64,000 bases of DNA from Heliopora coerulea (lineage: Eukaryota > Cnidaria > Anthozoa > Scleralcyonacea > Helioporidae). Under the pieces are notes generated by a model. It did not search any database and had not been told where the DNA came from. It saw only the letters and a list, made by a program, of their open reading frames with translations. Numbering within the stretch: position 1 is the stretch's first letter; each line of letters starts with the position of its first letter. The stretch spans positions 1,555,001 through 1,619,000 of the forward strand of contig JASJOG010000015.1 of assembly GCA_030142905.1 (NCBI GenBank), written 5' to 3'. Positions 48,278-59,966 of the stretch are shown one piece after another. Made by a program: the position numbers and the translations under genes.

Positions 48278-51200
48278 ATGACGTGGATGAAAGTTGTTTT
48301 TCTCGTAGTCTTGATGAGCAACGTGCATGGTTCGAAGCCGGCAGTTCGTTTAAGAATAACGCAAAAAGGATTGAATTATGGTAAGTGTTGGAAATTTTAC
48401 CTCTTTAGCGTAAGACAGCAGAGGTACACAGGACAACAGACTAAAAACCTAAAACACTAATTGGTCCACAAGCGTTTAAACCACGAAAACAGCTGAATCT
48501 GAAGTTAGAGATCCTAGCTTAACCTTTTCACTCGAGAGAATTCATACGCTTGGTTCAGAATCAAGGCATTTCACATCATTTCCTTTAGTTCTGCAGGTTG
48601 AATAGATTTACATTAATTGTCCATACGTAGTGCACACTTTCCACCTCATTCTTCCAATTAGTAAAGTTACTCACAGAGCGATCACTGATTTAGCACAGTA
48701 CATTAAAACCCACAGGATGCGGGACAAACCATCCTTAAAACTTTAAAGCATTCATACTTTGGCGCAAGGGGTTATCAGTTTTATTTTTTCTGTGCTATAA
48801 TGTCAAGTTAGTTTGTAGAAGGATATACGTCGTATGATGATGGACAAATTCAGGCCTCACGTTCTGTCATGAACCACATTCTAGCTTGGCAGGGTTTCTA
48901 AAAGCATGCAAGTTGTATCCAGAAATTGAATGGAAAAAATGTTTGATAAACACCAAATTAAGAACACAGCTCTGAAAATCATGCTTAAACTGCTTAAACC
49001 GAGGCTGGAAGATTCTGTTCACCGATTTACAAAAAGAAAAACACTGCTCTGCTGACGATCTTGTGTTTAATCGCCTAACTCAGTAGCACTTTTTTCCCTT
49101 TCTTTTCCGAACAGCGGATGTTTCGCCAGTTTTATAGGATGGAATCGTGCAACGTGTGAGGTCATTTTTCACGAGTTTTGATTGCGGATACTTACGATTG
49201 CAATTAACGGTGATAAATAACGCTAAACCTCGCTCGAAAATTTTTAAAAATAAAGTACAGAAGCCAGGCACACGTAGATGTTTACTTCATGAAAAATGAT
49301 CCACTTTGGTGCATGTTACTGCGAATCAACTTGCTGGGCATGTAGACGACGATCTTCATGTGGTTCAAACGTACGATTTACCCAGCAGTTGTTCAGTTAT
49401 CAAGCTAAGAGTGTTGACAGATGACGCTGTCAAAAAAGTAGGCTGTTTACCAATTCCTAATTCCTGTGTGTTGGTAAAAAGATATTTGGAAGAAGACAAC
49501 GGAAGAATTAAGGTAGTGGAAACAAATTTTCGTGTTCAGCCGCTTGTTTAAGGTATAACAATATTTACTGGATACACTCAACCATGTAGGTACAGCCAAA
49601 GACATAGCCAACTGATTGCTATTTGCACTGGGGATTAACGATGATTGTTAAAGAGCGCCAAGCTGCGAAAAATGCAGGCCTCCTTCCAGATGATGCAGAA
49701 GGATATAATTTCAACTTTCCGTGACGCAGTAAAGCATTTTCCAATTCATTCAAATTCGTTTGCGCATTTCTATCTATTAGTCGAAGATTACCACACCAAT
49801 CGATCATACTCTCACTACAGAGGGAGAGTGAAGCCTACAGGCCTCGCATTCTAGGTAACTTCATACGTGGCTTGTTAATTAATTTCTAATTGCTTTGGGG
49901 GCGATAAATCGAACATTGAAGTAAAAAGTAGCTAGCGTGCACAACGTGATCAGCAATATGCAATATACTAAGTGATGAACGATGTTCCTGGATCAGATAA
50001 ACTGCCCGAAAATCCATACATTATGAGATCGCAGTATATTAAATAAAAAGAAAAGGAAAAATCTAAGTTCCTTGTAAAGAGGAACGTTGATAATAATACT
50101 CGTCAAATATTTCATCAAGAAAAACCAAAAGAAACGGCTTTCTGATCATTAGTAATAAATCGAATGCAGAATCGTCCTGTTTTAGGTAAGCGTATCCTCT
50201 GATTGATATTATCTCTTTCCAAACGATGCGCATCTCCAACTATCTTAACAACGGTTCGTCATTTAAATACCATGCAGCTCGACCCCTCATATTGTATCTG
50301 CTATGTAAAATCACACCACATACAATAATGGGCAAGTCTCCATGGAAACTGGCTGCCTGAACAGAACAACACCAGTCTATGATCACCTTCGGCAACGTTT
50401 TAGTTGAATATAAGAGAAATTATAAAGATGTCCCGAAAGTTAAATCCGAATGGTAATCTAGCCTTGTTTTATTTTTCAAAATCTTACTTTTAGTGGTCGA
50501 AATATGAGGAAATCATTGCCCTATCTTGCCAACGTTCACCTTTGGTTTAATTTGACAGTACATTTTTAAGTGTGCACAAGGCGTTTTAATTCATGACACT
50601 TCATCGAGATTTTTCAAGCCTAATTTGTGTCATTTCCTATAAAAAAAAAGAAACTGTCGGTACTCCAAGGTAAAGAAACTCTAAAGACATAGTGAATTTA
50701 AAGAAGAAGCAAACCCAGCACTCATCCCAGCATTGTGGTGAGTTCACCAGTTTTAGTCCTCCAACTAGACGACAAAATGCTGAAATCCATCTGAAGTCAA
50801 AAATACCATATTTTTGTTTCTAAAAGTATCAACTCTCCTCCTACTCAGAAAATTCTACTTCTAAAAGTCTAATTACGCACATCTAGCTCTGCATGTTGCT
50901 TTACACGTTTTGGTTGTATTATCTCCTGTCAAGCATCGTTTCCTCACATTTTTTACTTTCTTCGATTTCATCACTTAAGTTGTCATTGATTTGTTGACAA
51001 GCGAGAGAAGTGACACTACAGTTAGACGAGTAGTTTGAAACATTGGATAGTAATGTGTCTCGGCTAGTTGTCGTTATTGATCGTTTGAACGACAAAAATT
51101 AACTGACAGAAAGAAGCTAAAGAGAAATGGGTGAAATAGACAACGAGGCATTAATATGACAATATAGTCACCGAGACATCAAAAAGATCAGATTGTATTC

Positions 51201-54200
51201 GCAGTGCCTCTAACTATTATTCTCTAACTATTATTCCTCTTTTAACCGTAATGTGAAAGAGAAGCTGCAGTAGAAAGGATACATTGATCGAAAAGAGAAG
51301 ATGAAAGGTGAGGGGAAAACAAAGCCGCACTGGATTCACTGCGGTCAGGCTAGCCGACAATATGTTTGAACAAGATGTTTCAACAAGATTAAGATCAGAG
51401 TTTCAAAAAAAACCCTTGAAATACATTAAAGATTGGATCACGCCCGATCTGTTTCAATCTGTCGTTGTTATTGTTTCCATCAGATTAAAATGGCGACAGA
51501 ATCTAATGTAAAAGATTGGAAAAGGGCATTTGAAAAGCCGGGCGAAACATTGAATGTATCGGTGTGTACCACTCGGTCTGCCTAGTTCCCAGACACAGTC
51601 CGGTCTAATTCAAATTGAGCTCGATACCTTAATAGCATGCATTGACGTAAATGTCCTTGAACCTTTAATTCCAATTTCTCTCGTTTTCACAGCAATGGAA
51701 ACTGCGGTCAACATAATCAAGGAACAGCTGGAAAGTAGTCCTCTTCCAGATATTAAAGGCCACTCCTCATTGTTAAACAGCGACTACACTTTTACAAAGT
51801 AAGTTTTGAAATAAATCAGGATCGTGGAATCTGTCACGGAGCCCAGTTCATGTCGTGGCTAAAGTGTAGCACTCTGTTCCAGTTTAAATCCGTATAAATC
51901 ACATATAAATCATTCATAATGGCTTTGAAAGCTGGCTCCAAGTTTACTAAAGTTCATCCACTCTTTCGAGCCACTTTCTTGTCCTTCTCTTCATAACATC
52001 AATCACAAGCTTTTGGTGATTGTTTTGTTATTTATTTATTTGTCAATCAATGGTCAGAGCGTCTCGCCAGTCAGTTGTGATCCCCAGAAGCATCTCTATT
52101 GCATCGGCACAAGAGGGAAACAATTGACATTTAACTTTATAGTGATAGATTATGAAGAAAATCTATCAGAAATTCCTAAAACATGGTTGTGTGACCCCAT
52201 TCACGAATTCATCTTTTCTTGGCGTCATATCACTCACATGGCAGTTTAATTAGTTTGTTCTGGAATTCGTATCCCTTCCATGACCTGGCGGTTAATTACT
52301 TCCAGTGCCTAGAATTAGGCTTTAGTTACATGACCAAAATCAACGTGTGCAACATCCTGGATGATATCCAAGAAATACTTAATTTTTTAAAGATTAATGA
52401 ATGCGTAAGTGGCTGAAGAAAGAGATTGGAAATCTAAGAAAACAAAGCACAAATAAGCTTTAATAATGATGCTCTAATACTAATGCTCTTACAGTAATTA
52501 CAATGTTAATCAGAAAACAGATTCAAGGTTGTGGATGAGATAACGCAGCCAACGTGACGAACGGGAAATTGGCTCGATAAAAATGGCCTGGCAAAGGACC
52601 TCGCCCCAGAACCCCCTGATGTACAACCTCTTTACCGATACCTCCTGAGCGAACCGAGGACTATTGGTCTGTCATTAATTTTGGTACCTTCTAGTTATAC
52701 TCCTTTCATCCCAATAAACTACGTCTGTTGAGGTTGGTCAGATGGTGCAGTGCAGCAGATTCGTCACTAAGATTGCCTCCATGCAGGGTATTTAGGTCTC
52801 GGTTACACGGTTTAACAAGCAAGGTTGATAGGTTCCTCGTGCCTTCTCACACGAAGATCACTTCACCTATGAAAATTTAACATTTCAAATCAAACTCTCG
52901 CCCGTTAATCAACAATTTTACATGTCAACGATATGCGTTTATGCATCCAGTTAACTGTCACATTTCAAAATTTTTAAGCAGCGGAGCTTTTCCATGGTAA
53001 AAAGTACTTCATATGGTGAGGTGGTTGAACGACTAAATTCTAGGAAATGATCGATTTTTTTTCCTGTCAATTATTTTATTTTATTCCTGGTTTTTACGCA
53101 TGATTTCGGAATAACATGGGCTTTTATCAAAAAACAAAATCTATTTGACAACTAATATTTGTTGTTTCATTTTTTAACTGACAACCAGGTGACTAATAAA
53201 GTTTTTCACTCTGCACTTTAGGACTAGCATTTTTTTCCAAAATTACGTATGACGTTACGTCATACGTCTTCTATAAGTTGACGGTGTGTTTTCCACAAAC
53301 ACTTGAAAACAGCCTGTAGGCCTACTCTTCCTAATCTTAGAGTTTGCCTTAATTTTCTGCTTTGCTTTTACAGCATTCGTATTACCAAGGTTAAAGTTCC
53401 TGGGAAGTCCCTGACTCCAGTCCCAATTAAAAATGGATTATTTATCGTTGTGCGCGATGTAGATCTTGATCTGAAAGGAAATTGGAACTACAGATTAAGT
53501 TGGTAAGATAAGCCTGAAGCAAAAATGTTAGCGTGAAACCAGTAAATGGCACCGTTGTGTCGTCTTGTGCATTTTATTTGTTGGGGGTTTTTTTATTCAC
53601 ATACATAAGCACACATGATTATTAAAATGCCCTTTCTTCATATTCCTTTGTTTGATAATAAAGTTTAAATAATAATAGATAATTAAGTGTTTTGTTCTAT
53701 CTTTGCTTCTGAATTTTTGCTTTGTATATGTATTTCTTTTATTTCATTATCTTTCTACAAAAATTGACTGGTGGCAAATTCATTTTATTTTCATTTGATA
53801 CATTCTAATACAGGGGACTTTCAATCCTGTATCTTACGAAGCTAAGCTTCGGATAGACAACAAATCTTCCTAACAGTACAAAAACAAGCACCTTATATTC
53901 ATAAAAGATAGCGGAACATATTTTGCAGAAAATGCATTACTGGAAACTGATAGATGACGAATAACGTCTATTGGTATTCACTCAGTTTCATTGACAAACC
54001 TGCACAAGGTGGCTAAAAAGGACAGTCTTTGACTTTGGTGCTGATCTCTCGGGATAGTAGCACGAGGATTAAAATGACATTGTTTTGTCTTGTGCAGTTC
54101 TTAGCTTGACTATGTATTTGTCGTACTGTATTGTATTAACGTGAAGTTGTATTTTACGCTCTCTTTCCTTGTCTTCAGGTTTTCTTATAATGGCGGTTTT

Positions 54201-57200
54201 ACTGTTAAAGTCAAAGGGATGTCAGTAGGAATTTTAATGCACATTGGTTAGTGAATTAATCCTTTAACGGGCGATCAGACATATCTGTACGATCTAATGT
54301 ATGGAGATTGGATGCATGAACAAATTTCAATAGATTTTCAAAAGGATTTTGAATAGAATGCACAATTAGCAGTGTCTTTTAAAAAATTTGACCGTTAAAG
54401 GGTTAAGTAATGTCTTAGATTTAAAACGTGAAACATTTTGTTCCATAATTGCAAAATGCAGACATTATTACTCAGCCAAACAGCAGCCGCAGCAGTAGTA
54501 ACAAAAACACTGACAACAGGTGCAGCAGAAACGACAACACATGCAGCAGCAATGCCGATAATCCAATACAATAAGGTAAAAAGTTAAAATGTTAATAACT
54601 ACCGTGACTGATCTCAAAGAATTCCAATGTTTCGAGCAAAGGCTCTTGTGACGAAGGGCCTTTGCTTGAAACGTTGAAGTTCTTTGAGATCAGTTACGGG
54701 AGTTATCAACCTTTTAACTTTTTACTTTCTTTATCACTGTCTACGCAGTATTCTATATTCTTAATCCAATGCTTAGGTCTGTACAGAACAAAACAACAGA
54801 ACTGTCTTTTATATTTTAGCATGGCAGTTTCAGCAGCAGTAGCAACAACTACAACAGCACCAACAACAGCAATGACTGTAATTGATCGAGTGGGTCGATC
54901 CAAAGAAAACGAAAGAACATTTGAGTCTTTTGTATTTCAGCATAACAACTGTAGTACAGGTAGCAGCATCAACAACGTCCCTAATCCCACGTGTCAATCT
55001 AAACAGTTCTGGGCATGTTGCAGCAAAATAACAGCGGCAGCAGTACCCACATCGTTAGCTGTAGCAATAGCAGCAATGTTGGCAATGTAATGAATCAATC
55101 TAAACTAAACTAAAGGAAACCAACGCCGGCTGACAATTTGAAGTAATAGAGTAGAAAACATACTCCGAATAGAACCATCTTGAGAGCTGGAGATATGAGT
55201 AAATGCAAGACGGGGACTAAACTGGTAATATTCGTAATAAAGCCGAAATATTACCAGTTTAGTTCCCGTCTTGCATTTACTCATATCTTGAGTTCTCAAG
55301 ATGATTCTATTCGGAGTATGTTTTCTACTCTAAAGGAAACCATAATTCCGTCTTTTATCTTTCAGTTGCAAGTAAAAGTCGTCTCACCGTCTCCAACGTT
55401 ACTTGTCGCGCGACCCTTAACGACACTAATATCGGTGTAACAGGACCTGACAAGTAAGTTGGGAGAGCGGACTTATATTTTATTAATACTTTTGCTGGAA
55501 CTTCAAAATATAGCTTCTTGTCTTTCTTCTAGCTGGATTTTCCAGTTTTTAGGAGTTTATGCCAACAAAATAGCGAAAACTAAGATTCCTAAAATGGTAG
55601 GTTTACTTCATAATAAATGTGAGAATTTAAATATAACAATTAAAAAGATACGTTAACAAATGGATAATGAGGGTGTAATAATATGACAGTGTAAAAATAT
55701 AACGGAATAAGTATGAATAATTGGTTTTTTAGGCCTGTGAACAAGCAATAAAAAGGATCACAAATGATTTAAATAAAAAACTCTCCGAATTTCCAGGTAA
55801 ACTTTTCATCTTACAGATTTAAATGATTAACAAGAGAAAGAAGGTGTAGGGATGCGAGGAAACGAATCGATGATATTACAAAACGAAAATACGAGATCAA
55901 ATTTATATCAAGATATTTGTATAATTTACACATTAATATACGCTCTTAAATCCTGGAAACTTTTTGATTTCTGTCGGGATAAGCGTTTTTAACGACTTCT
56001 TGGAGTCAATGAATCTTTTTGCACAAAGGGAGCAACTGACTGTAACAAAATTGCTTAAGTTGTTTTCAGTTAGAGAAATGGTTTAAATGTAATAGCGTTA
56101 ATTTTGTGCGTTTATATGATTTGATCTATGTTTATTTAGTGAAACAAAACCTTGAAGGATCAATAACGCTAGATTATTCAGTGGTTAAAAATCCTGAGTA
56201 TCAACCATGTTCTCTTGATATGTTTTTCAAGGTATGATCTTTAGTGGTGGTCGATTGTTCGCCGTAAAAGAACAGAATAAACAATACATTTGAAACGATT
56301 TAGTATGGAAAACATAGTTATAGTCCTGACAGAATGTCTCTTTAAGATCTGACTTTCGGTAACGTATCGCGAGTGTTTCAAATCACTTCAAAAACGAATT
56401 CTTTAATACGCTAATGCACAAAGAAAGTTCGAAAATTAATGTTTTCTAAGCCACGAAAATTTGAGTAGAAAAGTAAGCGTGTTTTCGTCACATTTAAAGA
56501 CACGACACAGTTATGAATTTTCTTTGTATTTTCTTCGTGAACTTTTTTATTAGCTTTGATGTTGTGTGTAATGTACGAACATACTTAATTCCTACAATTA
56601 TTATCAACCAGGGCCAATTTCAACCGTCGGATGGTCCACTGACCTGGATGCATCAACCACGTCCACTGCCAGTTGACTTTAGAAAAGATCGCATGATGTA
56701 CGTGACAATCATGGACCATATGGCGAATAGTGCGGGTCATGCTTTTCACAACAAAGAGATGTTAAAGATCAACATCTCAGCGCACCAGGTGAGCTGAAGT
56801 AAATGTGTGACGATTCACGCATGGCCCTTATTGTCGGAGGCAGTTCCCAAGCTTCAAGGAAGGTTGCGTATTTACATATACGAACACCTTTCTTAAAAAC
56901 TTTCTTGAAAAATGGCCAATGTTTTTTTACTTTACATGCTTCTCGTGTTGTTTTCGATTTTTCATGTCCTGTGATACTTGTTGTTGGGGAGAAGTTGGTT
57001 TTTTTTAAGTTTTTATTCAATTTATGTATTACACGCATACTGAATCTTATTATGTGAATTCAACATCGTGTACTTCTGGAATTGGAACTTATTTCTTTTT
57101 CTACTACTTTACAGGCACCAGCAAGACATCAAATCTACTTCAACACAAACGCTTTCCGTAATTTTCCAATAATGTACGGGTTGAGTTTGGTAAGCATTAA

Positions 57201-59682
57201 CGACAATATTGAAGTTATGCAGAAAATGTTTTCTTTTTACAAAAATAAATTAAATTCTACAACCTACGTCTTCGCACAATTGAATCATAGATTTTAGATT
57301 TTACGATCTTGCTCACAGAAATTCTTGAGGTTATTTTTGTATAACCTTGAAAACAACCTTGTATTCTAGTTTTCAAATCGTGCACAGTGAAAACACTGTG
57401 CCTTTCGGGTCGTTTTCGGCCATTTTTTGTTACCTCAACCTACCTATCTTTGTTTCTATAACTTGAGGGAAACAACTGTCAAGAAAATTGTATTTGATTT
57501 TTCAGATAACATGGTAATATTCATAGTATATTCTTTTTCGCTATTTTCTTGTTAATAGGTTCATTCGGCATGCCCCAGTTGTGATTTGTACATCCAGATA
57601 GAAGCTACTTCTCCACCTCAAATCGAAACAAACAATTCAGGAGTAAATATTTGGATTCAGGGAATTGCAAAATTCAAAGCAATATTTCCTAATAATTCAA
57701 GCAGGACAGTGCTGGCTTTGGCCATGGTATGTTCATGGTTCGTTGCAGAATTATAGGGCATGAAAAAGTAGATAAAATAAATCGTAAAAAAGAATGGCAT
57801 TTTTTCAGTATTAGTGTAGTCACCACGCCCTACAAAGCGTTCTCTTAGTCTTTATTTGTCATTCTTGAATTCTAAGGGATTGGGCAAAGATCGTGGCAAA
57901 GGGAAGTTCATGTTTTTAATATGAGGCATATAGGGAATAATAGTTCTCTTACAATTTTGCATAGGGATATAAATTTTTACTGAAATGACACTTTCGCATT
58001 CATTTTCGCATTTTAAACTACCGTACTTTAAATTTGCTGTACATTAGTTTTCATGTACATGTATGTGTTTGGTTCTCAATTTCTTTGGAACCTAAACCAT
58101 GTCAAAAGAACTAAAACCATGTCAAAGGTTTGGTTTTTATGTCATCGTATGTTTTCGTTGTGCTTTGTAGAACGTGACGGCTAGAGCCGCGCCTGCACTA
58201 AACGGCACAAGATTAATACTATCGGTTGAACATTTAAGGTAAGACATGTCAAAATATTTTAAAATCCGTTATTCTTTGCTATTTACGAAACAGTTTTAGA
58301 ACATATAAGTAGAACTAAAAATTATAAACTAAAAATGTCCTTAAATTATAAACTAAAGATTCACTAAAAATCATTAGCAAAAAACATCTTCAAGATTATA
58401 TAACATAAAAATTGTCGTCTGAACTGTATACAGGGTGAAATCGCAAATCATCTTTTCGCGGTTATTTTACACTGCGAAGACTTAAACATGACTGAGATTG
58501 AAAAAAAAATCTTCCCCTTGTGTAATTTACTACAATCACTCAAACTAGCCTACTTCATAGTAACCAATTTTTTCTCCCTGCTCTCTAACAATATTTTACG
58601 CAGAATATCCACAAGAACTTTGAAGCCACAGTTTGCTACTTCAACACCGGTATGCTAATTAACGTGAACAACATTTAACGAACGACAATAAATAGAATGC
58701 AATTAGGGATTGTTTTCATTTTGTTTCTAGAAGAGAACAAGGTTTCTGGAAGCACTACTTAAAGACGAAATGAAGCATCTTTTGGAGAAACGCTTAGAAG
58801 GTAAGACGTGATGAATGGAATCGGTGGGAGATGGATGTTGGCACGGAAGTAGTTTAAAAGGGGAAGAGGGAGAGAGAAAGACACCGAATAAAGTAAGGTA
58901 TGGAGGGGAACCAAACAAAAGGAATATAAAGAAATGGAACGGAAAGAAAAGAAAGGGATGGTTAGGATAAAAAAATGGGAGAGAGGAAAAGGATGAAAGG
59001 CTGAACGGAATGCACCAACATAGCTTTATAAGCCATTAACTGATTCTCTACTACCAGCCAATTTCATTCGGGAGATTATTCTATACAACAGGGACCAGTC
59101 GTTCAAAGCACGATTAGCACTAATCTAAGTTTACCAGTTGACCTGTTGCTTTGGTTTCGTTTATTCTGGTTGAACAATCTAGTCCAGATTTCACAGCTTG
59201 AAACCATTTTGTATGCACCCAATGCCTGTTAAAGAAAATTCAAACTTTTCTCAACAGCGTGATCAGAATTTGTCCACAAAATTATTCACTAATCCGAGCC
59301 CACCCGGGCCCAGGTCTTCTCTTACTATACCATGTGGATAAAAGGTAGCAAGGAAGATGTGACAGTACGAAAATTAGCGACAAACGGCAAATTGGGAAAG
59401 GTTGCCATAAAAAGAAAACATACATATCAAAATAATTCAAAGAACTTGATTAAAAGGGAATTAGATAACAAAAATTCATGCATGTTTTCCGTTACAGCTT
59501 TCAGAATTCCCTCGCCAGTGTTCGAAAAATTTAAGCTAGTTGAACCAAAGATTTCATACGGCAAGGTAATGTGTATATTGCGTGAATCAATCCCGCAGTT
59601 GCAGTCTTGAGAATGTGTCAAACTTTCTTTTTGCCTCTTTTAGGGCTATATAACACTGGAATCAGATATTTTACTCTTGTAA
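48278..59682 (+). CDS. LBP/BPI-family lipid-binding protein, gene B
   Basis: Sixteen exons: 48278-48380, 51693-51798, 53374-53502, 54179-54246, 55366-55453, 55533-55596, 55733-55796, 56140-56231, 56612-56788, 57115-57189, 57559-57726, 58171-58238, 58604-58649, 58731-58800, 59498-59565, 59644-59682. They join in frame (1425 bases, 474 residues). Signal peptide MTWMKVVFLVVLMSNVHGSK, then PAVRLRITQKGLNYG, the family signature. The rest follows the two-barrel plan: NIRITKVKVPG, GFTVKVKGMSVGI, a cysteine pair at 149 and 188 matching the BPI disulfide, PLPVDFRKDRMMYVTIMDHM at the start of the second barrel, and RIPSPVFEKFKLVEPKISYG near the end. All joins use GT/AG. Compared with gene A it is diverged in sequence but nine exons have exactly equal size. 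The protein ends shortly after the last strand. It is probably secreted, binding bacterial or other lipids. Confidence 0.9.
49306..49551 (+). other. Unassigned coding-like stretch in intron 1 of gene B
   Basis: A frame of 81 codons with protein-like composition (HVDDDLHVVQTYDLPSSCSV, IKLRVLTDDAVKKVG, VLVKRYLEEDNGRIKVVETN). A second frame at 49645-49854 reads HSNSFAHFYLLVEDYHTN. They may be two pieces of an inserted gene or transposon fragment in the 3.3-kb intron. I do not recognise a family. Confidence 0.25.
54256..54406. mobile_element. TTAA-flanked miniature element (piggyBac-like MITE)
   Basis: A 143-base element with ends CCTTTAACGG and CCGTTAAAGG, flanked on both sides by TTAA, the target of piggyBac transposons. 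It starts nine bases after exon 4 of gene B ends, at the beginning of intron 4. No coding capacity. Confidence 0.7.
54576..54725. mobile_element. Foldback element with hammerhead-like core
   Basis: Arms of about 50 bases: GTAAAAAGTTAAAATGTTAA...CTGATCTCAAAGAA on the left, and the diverged complement TTCTTTGAGATCAGTTACGG...CTTTTAACTTTTTAC on the right. The centre holds two inverted copies of the GACGAAGGGCCTTTGCTTGA-AACGTTG core that also occurs at 26860 and 32877. It lies in intron 4 of gene B. Confidence 0.8.
55147..55332. mobile_element. Near-perfect long palindrome (foldback element)
   Basis: TAGAGTAGAAAACATACTCC opens the left arm and GGAGTATGTTTTCTACTCTA closes the right arm. The arms are about 85 bases and nearly identical, with a short AATAAAG-containing loop in the middle. 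It lies in intron 4 of gene B, 33 bases before exon 5. A transcript would form a very stable hairpin. Confidence 0.9.
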
Positions 59683-59960
59683 AAATTACGCCATAAGTAA
59701 TATTTTCCTGAAATAACGTGAAAGAACCAAGGAGGACTAAGAAATTGAAAACAAAAGAAGAAACGGAAAAATTTAAACCCCTAAATCCTTCTTTAATTGA
59801 GAAGTCGCCAAATTTATATCGTTTAACTCGTTCGCTAGTCAATACAATACGTAGAATAAATAACACTGATTTTTTTAACATGTGCTTGGTGGAATGGCAT
59901 AAAGAATACTGTTACTTGTGAAGGATTATGATGGCTTGAGACAAAATGTGTAAATATGAA

Positions 59961-59966
59961 AATAAA
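59961..59966 (+). terminator. Poly(A) signal AATAAA of gene B
   Basis: First AATAAA after the gene B stop, about 280 bases downstream, in an A-rich context. Confidence 0.55.

Noticed and set aside
55105..55440. Two opposed frames sharing DMSKCKTGTKLVIF
   Set aside because: They are the two arms of the 186-base palindrome read on opposite strands, not related genes.
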